Assembly: GCA_003230635.1 (NCBI GenBank)
Contig: QIFF01000307.1
Location: forward strand, 1 to 6,613
Length of the DNA: 6,613 bases
Source: a bacterium
GTDB taxonomy: Bacteria > SZUA-182
Direction: 5' to 3'
The notes under the pieces were generated by a model, which saw only the letters and a list, made by a program, of their open reading frames with translations, did not search any database and was not told where the DNA came from. Made by a program: the position numbers and the translations under genes. Position 1 is the stretch's first letter, and every line of letters starts with the position of its first letter. This document shows, piece by piece, positions 1-6,215 of this stretch.

Positions 1-1513
1 GATTGACTCTCTGCAGGTCTGTGCGCATATGAACCGGCAATCCCTCGGCCAGGTTTACCTCAAAGCTTAACTTCTTTTTCTGAATAAGAGGAGCAAAAGT
101 TTGCTTGATGGACTTGGAAAGGTCGGCCAGAGGCACATCTTCTATCTCCAGTGTCATCTTACCGGCTTCCACCTTGGAAAGATCCAATATATCATTGATT
201 AGGGCTAAAAGATCATATCCTGAGGAATGAACGGTGTGAGCATATTCCACCTGTTTTTCCGTTAAATTGCCGTCTTTGTTATCTGCCAGGTGTTTGGAGA
301 GAATCAGCAGGCTGTTTAAAGGAGTGCGCAACTCGTGCGACATATTGGCCAGGAATTCCGATTTGTACTTGCTGGATAACTCCAACTCCTGTGCCTTTTC
401 TTCAATCAGCCTTTGGGCCTTTTGCAGGTCTGTATTCTTCTGTTGTATATCTTTTTTCTGGTTTTCAAGGACCTCAGAACGCTCTTCCAGTTCCTCGTTG
501 GTTGTCTGTAGTTCCTCTTGCTGGGTCTGCAGCTTTGCTTCCGACTCTCTCAAGGCTTGAGTTTGTTCCTCCAGTTCCTCATTGGACGTCTTCAACTCCT
601 CTTGCTGCACCTGTAACTCTTCCGCCTGGGCCTGAGTCTCTTCAAGTAATTCCATCGTGCGGAACCTGGACTGGGCGGCATTAAAGGCTATGGCAACCCG
701 TTCGGCAAGCAGATTCAGCAGCTCTATCTGAAGATCAGTGAATTGAGTGAATGAACCAAGCTCTATAACCCCTTTTACCTTGCCGGCAAATATAAACGGC
801 GTCACCAGAATATTGTGAGGGGCCGCCTCGCCCAAACCCGAATTAATCTTGATGTAATCATCGGGAACATTGGTGATTAGAATGCTTTGCTTCTCCAGGG
901 CAGCCTGCCCTACCAAACTTTCACCGAATTTGAATTGGTTGGAAAGCTTTTTGCGTTTTGTATAGGCATAGCTCCCCGCCAGTTTCAAGGTGTTCTCTTC
1001 ATCAGCCAGATAAATCGCCCCCACCTGGATATTCAAATAAGAGGCCAGGGCATTGATTGTGTTTCGGCTCAACTCTACAATATTCTGTTCACCCCGCATC
1101 TTGTTGCTCAATTCCACCTGGCCTGTCTTTAGCCAATCCTGTTTTTCTCTTTCCAGGGCGGTCTTTTTCAGGTCTTCAGCTGTTTTTGTGAGGGATTTGT
1201 TAAGTTCTTTTTGTGCTTCTTCCGCTTGCTCGCGCTCGGTCATATGCAAAATCATTGGGCGGAATATAGCAAGGTAAAGCGCTGGGAAAATCATTATCAG
1301 CAAAAAGATGGAATCTAACAAGGCTTCAAGCCAGAAGGGCAGATCAGGAAGCAAATGGAGGAAAACCATCGCAAGTATCTCGGCAATAAATATTGAAATC
1401 GCCAAGATGACTAGAAAGTAAAGCGGTGAGCGCCGGGCGGTCGTCTTAGTAACCAACCCTTCTTCTATAGGTCGCTGCACCGCTTCTTTTATAGATTTAT
1501 TTAAATCGCTCAT
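1..1513 (-). CDS. Membrane-bound GAF sensor histidine kinase, N-terminal 504 residues (C-terminus off the window)
   Basis: I translated the minus strand from ATG at 1513; it stays open to the left edge. The kinase should autophosphorylate a histidine and pass the phosphate to a response regulator, but its signal is unknown. Two membrane segments lie near residues 31-52 and 65-86 with almost no loop between them, so sensing is probably cytoplasmic. A GAF domain follows (about 145-282), then a glutamate/glutamine-rich coiled coil (about 287-380), then a HisKA domain with the H-box FLANMSHELRTPLN, phospho-acceptor His393 (codon 335-337). The text ends in TDLQRVN, where the HATPase domain begins, so the N, G1 and G2 boxes are not visible. 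Relatives with this layout are often hybrid kinases with C-terminal receiver domains; whether this one is cannot be seen. The start is backed by a G-rich Shine-Dalgarno (AGGGGGG, 1519-1525). No partner regulator is in view. Confidence 0.93.
   Translation of the reverse strand, partial: MSDLNKSIKEAVQRPIEEGLVTKTTARRSPLYFLVILAISIFIAEILAMVFLHLLPDLPFWLEALLDSIFLLIMIFPALYLAIFRPMILHMTEREQAEEAQKELNKSLTKTAEDLKKTALEREKQDWLKTGQVELSNKMRGEQNIVELSRNTINALASYLNIQVGAIYLADEENTLKLAGSYAYTKRKKLSNQFKFGESLVGQAALEKQSILITNVPDDYIKINSGLGEAAPHNILVTPFIFAGKVKGVIELGSFTQFTDLQIELLNLLAERVAIAFNAAQSRFRTMELLEETQAQAEELQVQQEELKTSNEELEEQTQALRESEAKLQTQQEELQTTNEELEERSEVLENQKKDIQQKNTDLQKAQRLIEEKAQELELSSKYKSEFLANMSHELRTPLNSLLILSKHLADNKDGNLTEKQVEYAHTVHSSGYDLLALINDILDLSKVEAGKMTLEIEDVPLADLSKSIKQTFAPLIQKKKLSFEVNLAEGLPVHMRTDLQRVN
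440..607 (-). repeat. Two tandem 28-residue coiled-coil repeats inside the kinase gene
   Basis: Residues 303-330 and 331-358 of the kinase are diverged copies of one another. The first starts QQEELKTSNEELEEQ and the second QQEELQTTNEELEER. The period is 84 bases, or exactly four heptads, so the copies keep the coiled coil in register. They sit in the linker that carries the signal from the GAF domain to the HisKA dimerisation helices. Similar QQEEL..(S/T)NEELEE repeats are known from this kinase group. Confidence 0.8.
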
Positions 1514-1585
1514 GCTCGCCCCCCCTATGCCTGTTTGCCTACCTGGGCCGCAGACAGGTGCCGACTCTTGAGAAAAATTACAGGC

Positions 1586-1614
1586 AAGATACAACCATCG
1601 CCCTGAACTTGCAA
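1586..1614 (-). promoter_or_regulatory. Candidate sigma-70 promoter of the sensor kinase
   Basis: On the minus strand TTGCAA (1614-1609) and TATCTT (1591-1586) are separated by exactly 17 bases; each hexamer matches four of six consensus positions. Transcription would start near 1579, giving a leader of about 65 bases before the ATG at 1513. It is the best match I found upstream of the kinase. It is a pattern match only. Confidence 0.4.
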
Positions 1615-1886
1615 AAACCATTCCCTTAACAAGGTGGGGGCTTAACCACACCTTCTTAAATACTGATTTCCATCAGCGCAGCAATCGGTGTTTGTTCTTG
1701 ACAGCAAGCATGCGGTGAGATATGTATTCCAGGAGCGTTTAGGAGAGTGTTGTTTTAGCCAATTTGAAATTAGCCCCTTATTTCTATCCTCTCCGGGGGA
1801 AATTGGCACTGGACAATGACCGGGAGACTATTCCTTTTTATTCGGGTCGCTATTCCTTATTTATCGCTGGCAGCCAATTCTGCTTA

Positions 1887-1918
1887 ACAAGTTTTGAAAT
1901 TCACAAGTTTTGAAATTC
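1887..1918. repeat. Perfect tandem direct repeat, 2 x 16 bp
   Basis: ACAAGTTTTGAAATTC occurs twice back to back (1887-1902 and 1903-1918) with no mismatch. Each copy contains TGAA-A-TTC, and the base after each copy is A, so each TGAAATTCA is an odd palindrome with 4-bp arms. The second copy ends one base before a TTGACA hexamer, the usual place for an activator site. A looser match (AATTTGAAATTAG) lies at 1761. Tandem slippage is the plain alternative to a regulator site. Confidence 0.7.
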
Positions 1919-1919
1919 A

Positions 1920-1949
1920 TTGACAAAACGCACCATAACTTGCTAAGCT
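1920..1949 (+). promoter_or_regulatory. Possible upstream promoter with consensus -35 next to the tandem repeat
   Basis: A perfect TTGACA lies at 1920-1925. After 18 bases comes TAAGCT (1944-1949), a poor -10 at three of six, but preceded by TG one base upstream (TGcTAAGCT), the extended -10 form. A weak -10 with a strong -35 directly below a direct repeat would fit an activator-dependent promoter. It could give a longer transcript of the DUF5677-like gene. Low certainty. Confidence 0.3.
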
Positions 1950-2047
1950 TTAATTTGGGTAAGATACAGAAAAATTAGGAAGAGAGAGCAAAAGAGTTTA
2001 TTCTATTTCCCTTCTACAGCGGGGCAAAACCTATGGATAACATCGGG

Positions 2048-2060
2048 TGGTATAATACCA
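2048..2060 (+). promoter_or_regulatory. Extended -10 promoter of the DUF5677-like gene, embedded in a 13-bp palindrome
   Basis: TGG-TATAAT (2048-2056) is a perfect extended -10 element, which explains why no good -35 is found 16-18 bases upstream. Transcription would start near 2063, about 60 bases before the ATG at 2124. The same bases form TGGTAT-A-ATACCA (2048-2060), a perfect inverted repeat with 6-bp arms. A dimeric repressor bound here would cover the -10, and the reverse strand also reads TGG-TATTAT. The promoter is well supported as a pattern; the operator role is inference. Confidence 0.6.
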
Positions 2061-2123
2061 AGTCTCATCACACTATGTTGAAGATACTGCTAGCCAAGCC
2101 AATCTTATGTATTGGAGACAAAA

Positions 2124-2918
2124 ATGTCTTTTAATGAAAATGGTTTCTTAGACAACGATACAGCAAATATGGCCGCAAAAATTTCTAAACAAGCCAAGAA
2201 TGGTTTTGAAGTTATTTATGACATCAATAGATTTGCTGAAAAGATAAAAGTTAGATTTAAAATTAACAATCGAAATGGACAGCAAGTAATAGTAGCTTGT
2301 CTTTTTATTAGGATATTAGAGGGGTTTCAATCAGCTATTATATTAGATTGTTATGGCCTTGCACATGATACCAAGATATTAATTAGGGCTGTTTTAGAGA
2401 CTCTGATTCTTTTAAAGAATTGTTGTGAAGATGAGGAGTTTGTTGTCCAATATATCCAAACTGATGAGCAAGATCGGCTGACTTGGATGAATGTAGCACA
2501 TAAGTACTCAGAAGATTTATTCCGCTTAGCAAGAGAATATGCTACTCAAGAGCGGAGATCTAAATTAAAAGAAAAAATTGCCAATGAAGACATCAAAAAC
2601 TTGGGGGTGGAAGCCTTAGCTATAAAAGCCGGATTGCAGGATTGGTATAACACAATTTATCGTTATACTAGTCAAGCAGTTCATTCAACTCCCAGATCGT
2701 TAGAAAAGTATACAGTAGTAGGCGAAAATGACGAAATTTGCGGCTTTCGTCATGAACCAAACCATGATGATACAAAAATCCACCTATTTACCCTTGCAGA
2801 CTTATTATTAATAAGCCTTGAATGTACATGTTCACTCTTTGGTGTAACGGAGGATTTTTACAAAGAGAATTTCTTGGAAAGATTACATGACTTGCAAGAG
2901 AAGCTTAATTATCGGTAA
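2124..2918 (+). CDS. DUF5677-like protein of unknown function, AT-rich gene
   Basis: 264 residues, predicted soluble, with no signal peptide or clear membrane helix. I chose ATG 2124 rather than the in-frame TTG at 2112 because GGAG (2114-2117) lies six bases before the ATG and would otherwise be part of the coding sequence. The helical core with RAVLETLILL (Arg88, Glu92) and the later YRYTSQAVHST is what I know from DUF5677 proteins; this is recall of family style, not a search. The stretch Arg180-x6-His187 also fits the Rx4-6H pattern of HEPN ribonucleases, an inference only. The gene uses many ATA, TTA, AGA and AAA codons, unlike glnA and yifB, which suggests separate acquisition. It stands alone with its own promoter and ends nine bases before the converging yifB. 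Its role cannot be told from the neighbours. Confidence 0.85.
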   Translation: MSFNENGFLDNDTANMAAKISKQAKNGFEVIYDINRFAEKIKVRFKINNRNGQQVIVACLFIRILEGFQSAIILDCYGLAHDTKILIRAVLETLILLKNCCEDEEFVVQYIQTDEQDRLTWMNVAHKYSEDLFRLAREYATQERRSKLKEKIANEDIKNLGVEALAIKAGLQDWYNTIYRYTSQAVHSTPRSLEKYTVVGENDEICGFRHEPNHDDTKIHLFTLADLLLISLECTCSLFGVTEDFYKENFLERLHDLQEKLNYR

Positions 2919-2927
2919 ATGGGTGGA

Positions 2928-4457
2928 TTACAGATTATACCTATCCAAACTGCGGTACTGAATGGCTTCGGCCAGGTGGCTGGGGTTGATGTTTTCAAGT
3001 CCCTCCAGGTCGGCAATGGTACGGGCTACCTTCAAAATGCGGGTATAGGCGCGGGCGCTCAGGTTTAATCTGGTCATGGCGGTCTGGAAGAGCTGATGCG
3101 ATTCCGGGGTTAGCCGGCAATATTTCTTTATGGCTTTGGTGGGCATGTGGGCGTTGCAGTGGAATTTTTCCTGGCTGAAGCGTTCCTGCTGGAGCTTACG
3201 TGCCCGGTTGACCCGCCGCCGGATTTCCTGGGAGGCTTCGGTCGGAGCCGACTGGGTCAACTCGTGGTAATGTATGGCCGGGACTTCAATGTGCAGGTCA
3301 ATCCGATCCCATAAAGGGCCGGAGATGCGCCGCAGGTAGTTGTGAATCTGGCGGGGGGTGCAGCGGCATTCCTGCCGGGCGTCGGTGTAAAAGCCGCAGG
3401 GGCAGGGGTTCATGGCCGCAGCCAGGGTGAAGCGGGCGGGAAAGGTCAGGGAGGTGCTGGCGCGGGCGATATTGACTACCCCGTCCTCCAGCGGCTGGCG
3501 CATCACCTCCAGCACGTTGCGCTGAAACTCCGGGATTTCGTCCAGGAATAAGACCCCGTTGTGGGCCAGGCTTACCTCTCCCGGTTTGGGGAACTTTCCA
3601 CCCCCAATCAGGCCGGCATAAGAAATGGTATGATGCGGGGAGCGGAAGGGACGAGTCGCTACCAGGGACTGTTCTGTTTTAAGTTCCCCGGCCACGCTGT
3701 GCACCTTGGTGGTTTCAATGGCCTCTTCCAGGCTCAAATCAGGCAGAATGCCGGGCAGGCGCTTGGCGAGCATGGTCTTGCCCGCCCCGGGAGGGCCGAT
3801 CATAATCAGGTTATGCCCCCCGGCGGCGGCTACTTCCAGGGCGCGCTTGGCATGCTGCTGTCCCTTGACCTCGCTGAAGTCCAGGGGATAATCCCTTTGC
3901 TTTGCGAACTCTTCCGCCACATCAAATTCAACCGGAGCGAGATTGGTTTCCTGGTTGATAAAATGCACCGCCTCAGCCAGGGTTTGCAGGGGATAAACCG
4001 CCAGGCCTTGCACCACCGCCGCTTCCCGGGCGTTAGCCGCAGGCAGCAGCAGCCCTTCCATCTCGCTTTGGCGGGCGGCCAGGGCTACCGGCAGCACCCC
4101 CTTGATGGGCTTGACGTTTCCATCCAGGGAAAGCTCGCCCAGGATAATATACTCGGACAGGCGCTGCTGCTTAACAATGCCCATTGCGGCCAGAATTCCC
4201 AGCGCAATGGGCAGGTCAAAGATGGTGCCTTCCTTTTTGATGTCCGCCGGAGCCAGATTGACGGTAATCTTCTTGGCCGGGAATTCAAAGCCGCTGTTGG
4301 AAATGGCCGCCCTTACCCGGTCGCGGCTTTCCTTGACCGACTGATCGGGCAGTCCCACCGTGGCAAAATAAGGCAAACCCGGGGCAATATCCACCTCCAC
4401 CTCCACCAGATAAGCCTCGGTGCCTAAGGGCGAACTGCTAAGGGCTTTAGCCAGCAT
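2928..4457 (-). CDS. yifB: YifB/ComM-family magnesium chelatase-like AAA+ ATPase
   Basis: 509 residues, the usual length for the family. Domains in order: an N-terminal ChlI/Lon-like fold (about 1-165, with GLPYFATVGLPDQSVKESRDRVRAAI), the AAA+ module with Walker A GPPGAGKT (221-228) and Walker B LFLDE (303-307), Asn350 as likely sensor 1, a cysteine pair-of-pairs (Cys352, 354, 364, 366) as in the family, and the C-terminal Mg-chelatase-like domain (about 400-505). ComM homologues form hexameric helicases that extend the joint between incoming and chromosomal DNA during transformation; the protein is also common in bacteria not known to be competent. The frame is open for 105 further codons up to ATG 4772, but that part looks unlike the family, whereas MLAKALSSSPLGTEAYLVEVEVD is the standard family start. 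AAAGGGA lies about 10 bases upstream of ATG 4457. The gene converges on the DUF5677-like gene and is divergent from glnA. Confidence 0.96.
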   Translation of the reverse strand: MLAKALSSSPLGTEAYLVEVEVDIAPGLPYFATVGLPDQSVKESRDRVRAAISNSGFEFPAKKITVNLAPADIKKEGTIFDLPIALGILAAMGIVKQQRLSEYIILGELSLDGNVKPIKGVLPVALAARQSEMEGLLLPAANAREAAVVQGLAVYPLQTLAEAVHFINQETNLAPVEFDVAEEFAKQRDYPLDFSEVKGQQHAKRALEVAAAGGHNLIMIGPPGAGKTMLAKRLPGILPDLSLEEAIETTKVHSVAGELKTEQSLVATRPFRSPHHTISYAGLIGGGKFPKPGEVSLAHNGVLFLDEIPEFQRNVLEVMRQPLEDGVVNIARASTSLTFPARFTLAAAMNPCPCGFYTDARQECRCTPRQIHNYLRRISGPLWDRIDLHIEVPAIHYHELTQSAPTEASQEIRRRVNRARKLQQERFSQEKFHCNAHMPTKAIKKYCRLTPESHQLFQTAMTRLNLSARAYTRILKVARTIADLEGLENINPSHLAEAIQYRSLDRYNL

Positions 4458-4668
4458 GCTATTTTTGTCCCTTTGATTGTTGGGGTTTGTACTACTGCTA
4501 ACTTCAGGGTGTCTTGAAAAATGAGAATTTTCGTTCAAGATCAAGGCATGCGAAAAATTTAACCGCAGGCATATGTTTGATATTCCGAGGATTAAATTTT
4601 GATGAGCATAACATAGATATTGGGCGAAAAGGCCATTTTTCAAGGTGCCCTTCAATTCAGCGTGAACA

Positions 4669-4697
4669 TTTATAGCATCCATTCCCCCAAATTGCAA
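4669..4697 (-). promoter_or_regulatory. Candidate sigma-70 promoter of yifB
   Basis: On the minus strand TTGCAA (4697-4692), a 17-base spacer and TATAAA (4674-4669) form a good promoter, and TGC just before the -10 adds the extended -10 feature. Transcription would start near 4662, leaving a leader of about 205 bases before the ATG at 4457. The position argues against the longer start at 4772, which would lie upstream of the transcript. Confidence 0.55.
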
Positions 4698-4709
4698 AGA
4701 TTTTTTGGC

Positions 4710-4739
4710 TTGCCCCCTTCTGGTGGGGTGTGTTAATAT
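4710..4739 (+). promoter_or_regulatory. Candidate promoter of glnA
   Basis: TTGCCC (4710-4715) and, after 18 bases, TAATAT (4734-4739), preceded by TG one base upstream (TGtTAATAT), form a sigma-70-like promoter with an extended -10. The spacer contains CCCCC...GGGG (4713-4729), which could be a small operator or hairpin. Transcription would begin near 4746 and the leader of about 124 bases would contain the whole REPIN-like element. I saw no sigma-54 GG-N10-GC site of good quality and no GlnR/TnrA-type box. Confidence 0.4.
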
Positions 4740-4759
4740 AGTCTTCCAATTAGACAATT

Positions 4760-4833
4760 GTAGTTGCCCCATTCATGGGGCTGCCGTTGGTTAGGGGACT
4801 AGACAACCATAGCCTGATAAATCAGGCAACTAC
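4760..4833. repeat. REPIN/BIME-like element: two inverted GTAG-hairpin units
   Basis: The left unit (4760-4781) reads GTAG-TT-GCCCCA-TTCA-TGGGGC, and the right unit, read on the minus strand from 4833 to 4812, reads GTAG-TT-GCCTGA-TTTA-TCAGGC. Each is a GTAG foot followed by a hairpin with a 6-bp stem and 4-base loop. The units match at 17 of 22 positions; four of the five differences are paired changes that keep the stems, and the fifth is in the loop. They are separated by 30 bases (4782-4811) with a weak TGGTT/AACCA stem. This matches REP sequences mobilised by RAYT transposases (TnpA-REP), which recognise a GTAG or GGAG foot. No RAYT gene is in the window, and only one copy is seen, so dispersal is not shown here. 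Confidence 0.7.
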
Positions 4834-4854
4834 TAAAAATTTATCAACCGGAAA

Positions 4855-4859
4855 AGGAG
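4855..4859 (+). promoter_or_regulatory. Ribosome binding site of glnA
   Basis: AGGAG inside AAAAGGAGT lies ten bases before the ATG at 4870, a slightly long but normal spacing. It fixes the start and leaves only 21 bases between the right end of the REPIN-like element and the Shine-Dalgarno, so folding of that element could affect ribosome access. Confidence 0.8.
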
Positions 4860-4869
4860 TAAGTAAGCT

Positions 4870-6207
4870 ATGGCTAGCAGTAAAGATAAAGAGTATGTAT
4901 TGAAGATGGCCAAAGACCATGATGTGCGTTTTATCCGCTTCTGGTTCACGGATATCCTGGGATTTTTGAAGAGCTTTGCTATTACCCGCAACGAGCTAGA
5001 AGTGGCTCTGGAAGAGGGAATGGGCTTTGACGGCTCTTCAATTGAGGGTTTCTGCCGCATTGACGAAAGCGACATGATTGCCATGCCCGACCCCAACACC
5101 TTTTGCCTGCTGCCCTGGCGTCCCAAGGGGAGCAACGCCGTGGCCCGCATGTTTTGCGACATTACTACCCCGGACGGCAAGCCCTTTGTGGGCGACCCCC
5201 GCTACGTGTTGAAGCGCAACCTGAAACGGGCGGCCGATTTGGGTTATACCTTTTACGTCGGCCCGGAGCTGGAGTTCTTTTTCTTCAAAAGCGCTCACGG
5301 CAAGCCGGAAGTGCTGGACGAGGGCGGCTATTTTGACCTGACCCCGCTGGACGTGGCCTCGGATTTGCGGCGTGAGATCGTGTTGACTTTGGAAGAAATG
5401 GGAATCCCGGTGGAATACAGCCACCACGAGGTCGCCCCCAGCCAGCACGAGATTGACTTAAAATATACCGACGCCCTGACCATGGCCGACAACGCCATGA
5501 CTTACCGCCTGGTGGCCAAAGAGGTTGCTATCAAACACGGCGGCTATGTTACCTTTATGCCCAAACCCCTGGGAGATGAGAACGGCTCGGGAATGCATAC
5601 CCACCAATCACTTTTCCGCGGCGACAAGAACGCCTTCTTTGACGCCAAAGACCCTAATCACCTGTCCCAGGAAGGCAAGCACTATATTGCCGGTCTCATG
5701 AAGCACGCCCCGGAAATTACCTCTGTTTTAAATCAATGGGTTAACTCCTACAAGCGATTGGTGCCGGGCTACGAAGCCCCGGTTTATGTCTCCTGGGCGC
5801 AGCGCAACCGTTCCGACCTCATTCGCGTTCCCATGTATAAGCCAGGGAAGGAAAAGGCTACCCGGGCTGAATTGCGCTCGCCGGACCCGGCCTGTAATCC
5901 ATATCTGACCTTTGCCGTAATGTTGGCCGCCGGCCTGGAAGGGATTGAGAAGAAATACCCCTTGCCCGATCCGGTGGAGAAGAATATTTATGAGATGAGC
6001 GCCCAGGAGCGTCAGGAATTGGGAATTATTACCCTGCCGGAAAGCCTGCATGAAGCCGTACTCCTTACCAGGAAAAGCGACTTGGTGCGCAAGACCCTGG
6101 GTGACCATGTTTTTGACAATTTTATTGAGAATAAGGTTATTGAATGGGATAACTACCGCTCCCAGGTCAGCAACTACGAGTTGGAGCGTTATTTGCCCCG
6201 GCTGTAG
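4870..6207 (+). CDS. glnA: Glutamine synthetase, type I-alpha
   Basis: Makes glutamine from glutamate, ammonia and ATP in the cytoplasm as a dodecamer; it is the main entry of ammonium nitrogen. The 445 residues have the length of the short GSI-alpha class and lack the roughly 25-residue insertion of the beta class. The beta-grasp N-domain carries GFDGSSIEGF (52-61); the catalytic domain shows metal ligands Glu133 and Glu135 (GPELEF), Glu187 and Glu194 (EVAPSQHE), His243 (NGSGMHTH), the flap Glu302 (NSYKRLVPGYEAP), Arg314 and Arg319, and Glu334/Arg336 (ELRSPDP). Arg63 aligns with the arginine (Arg62 in Bacillus subtilis) needed for glutamine feedback inhibition in this class. Tyr374 (NIYEMS) lies where beta enzymes are adenylylated, but alpha enzymes keep a tyrosine there without that control. 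No amtB, PII gene or adenylyltransferase adjoins it. The stop lies eight bases from the converging hlyD remnant. Confidence 0.98.
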   Translation: MASSKDKEYVLKMAKDHDVRFIRFWFTDILGFLKSFAITRNELEVALEEGMGFDGSSIEGFCRIDESDMIAMPDPNTFCLLPWRPKGSNAVARMFCDITTPDGKPFVGDPRYVLKRNLKRAADLGYTFYVGPELEFFFFKSAHGKPEVLDEGGYFDLTPLDVASDLRREIVLTLEEMGIPVEYSHHEVAPSQHEIDLKYTDALTMADNAMTYRLVAKEVAIKHGGYVTFMPKPLGDENGSGMHTHQSLFRGDKNAFFDAKDPNHLSQEGKHYIAGLMKHAPEITSVLNQWVNSYKRLVPGYEAPVYVSWAQRNRSDLIRVPMYKPGKEKATRAELRSPDPACNPYLTFAVMLAAGLEGIEKKYPLPDPVEKNIYEMSAQERQELGIITLPESLHEAVLLTRKSDLVRKTLGDHVFDNFIENKVIEWDNYRSQVSNYELERYLPRL

Positions 6208-6215
6208 GAAGGGAA

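Larger units (their letters stand above)
1514..2123. other. Gene-poor spacer between the kinase and the DUF5677-like gene
   Basis: I found no convincing coding frame here on either strand; the longest ATG frames I followed by eye are about a dozen codons. What can be supported are the kinase promoter (minus), candidate plus-strand promoters and a tandem 16-bp repeat, each listed separately. A loose pair of CTATTCCTT words also occurs at 1828 and 1850, 22 bases apart. No tRNA, rRNA, CRISPR array or transposase remnant was recognised. Composition becomes more AT-rich to the right, towards the DUF5677-like gene. Confidence 0.6.

Noticed and set aside
267..1277. Several plus-strand open frames of 74-97 codons
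   Set aside because: All are antisense to the histidine kinase, whose translation is unmistakable; their Ser/Cys-rich sequence reflects the reversed coiled-coil codons.
1631..1654. Possible terminator hairpin AAGGTG...CACCTT
   Set aside because: Only six base pairs around a 12-base loop, and no T-run on either side.
2112..2123. TTG start four codons upstream for the DUF5677-like gene
   Set aside because: This start would place the GGAG ribosome binding site inside the coding sequence; ATG 2124 has ideal spacing from it.
3561..4427. A 288-codon open frame on the plus strand
   Set aside because: It lies wholly antisense to yifB, is rich in Gly, Gln and Arg as expected from a GC-rich reverse frame, and resembles no family.
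4812..4833. Rho-independent terminator formed by the GCCTGA/TCAGGC hairpin
   Set aside because: It is followed by AACTACTAAAAATTT rather than a T-run, and it is better explained as one half of the inverted GTAG-hairpin pair.
4746..4869. Known glutamine riboswitch (glnA RNA motif)
   Set aside because: The conserved core of that motif, as I remember it, is not visible; the structure is accounted for by the inverted repeats.
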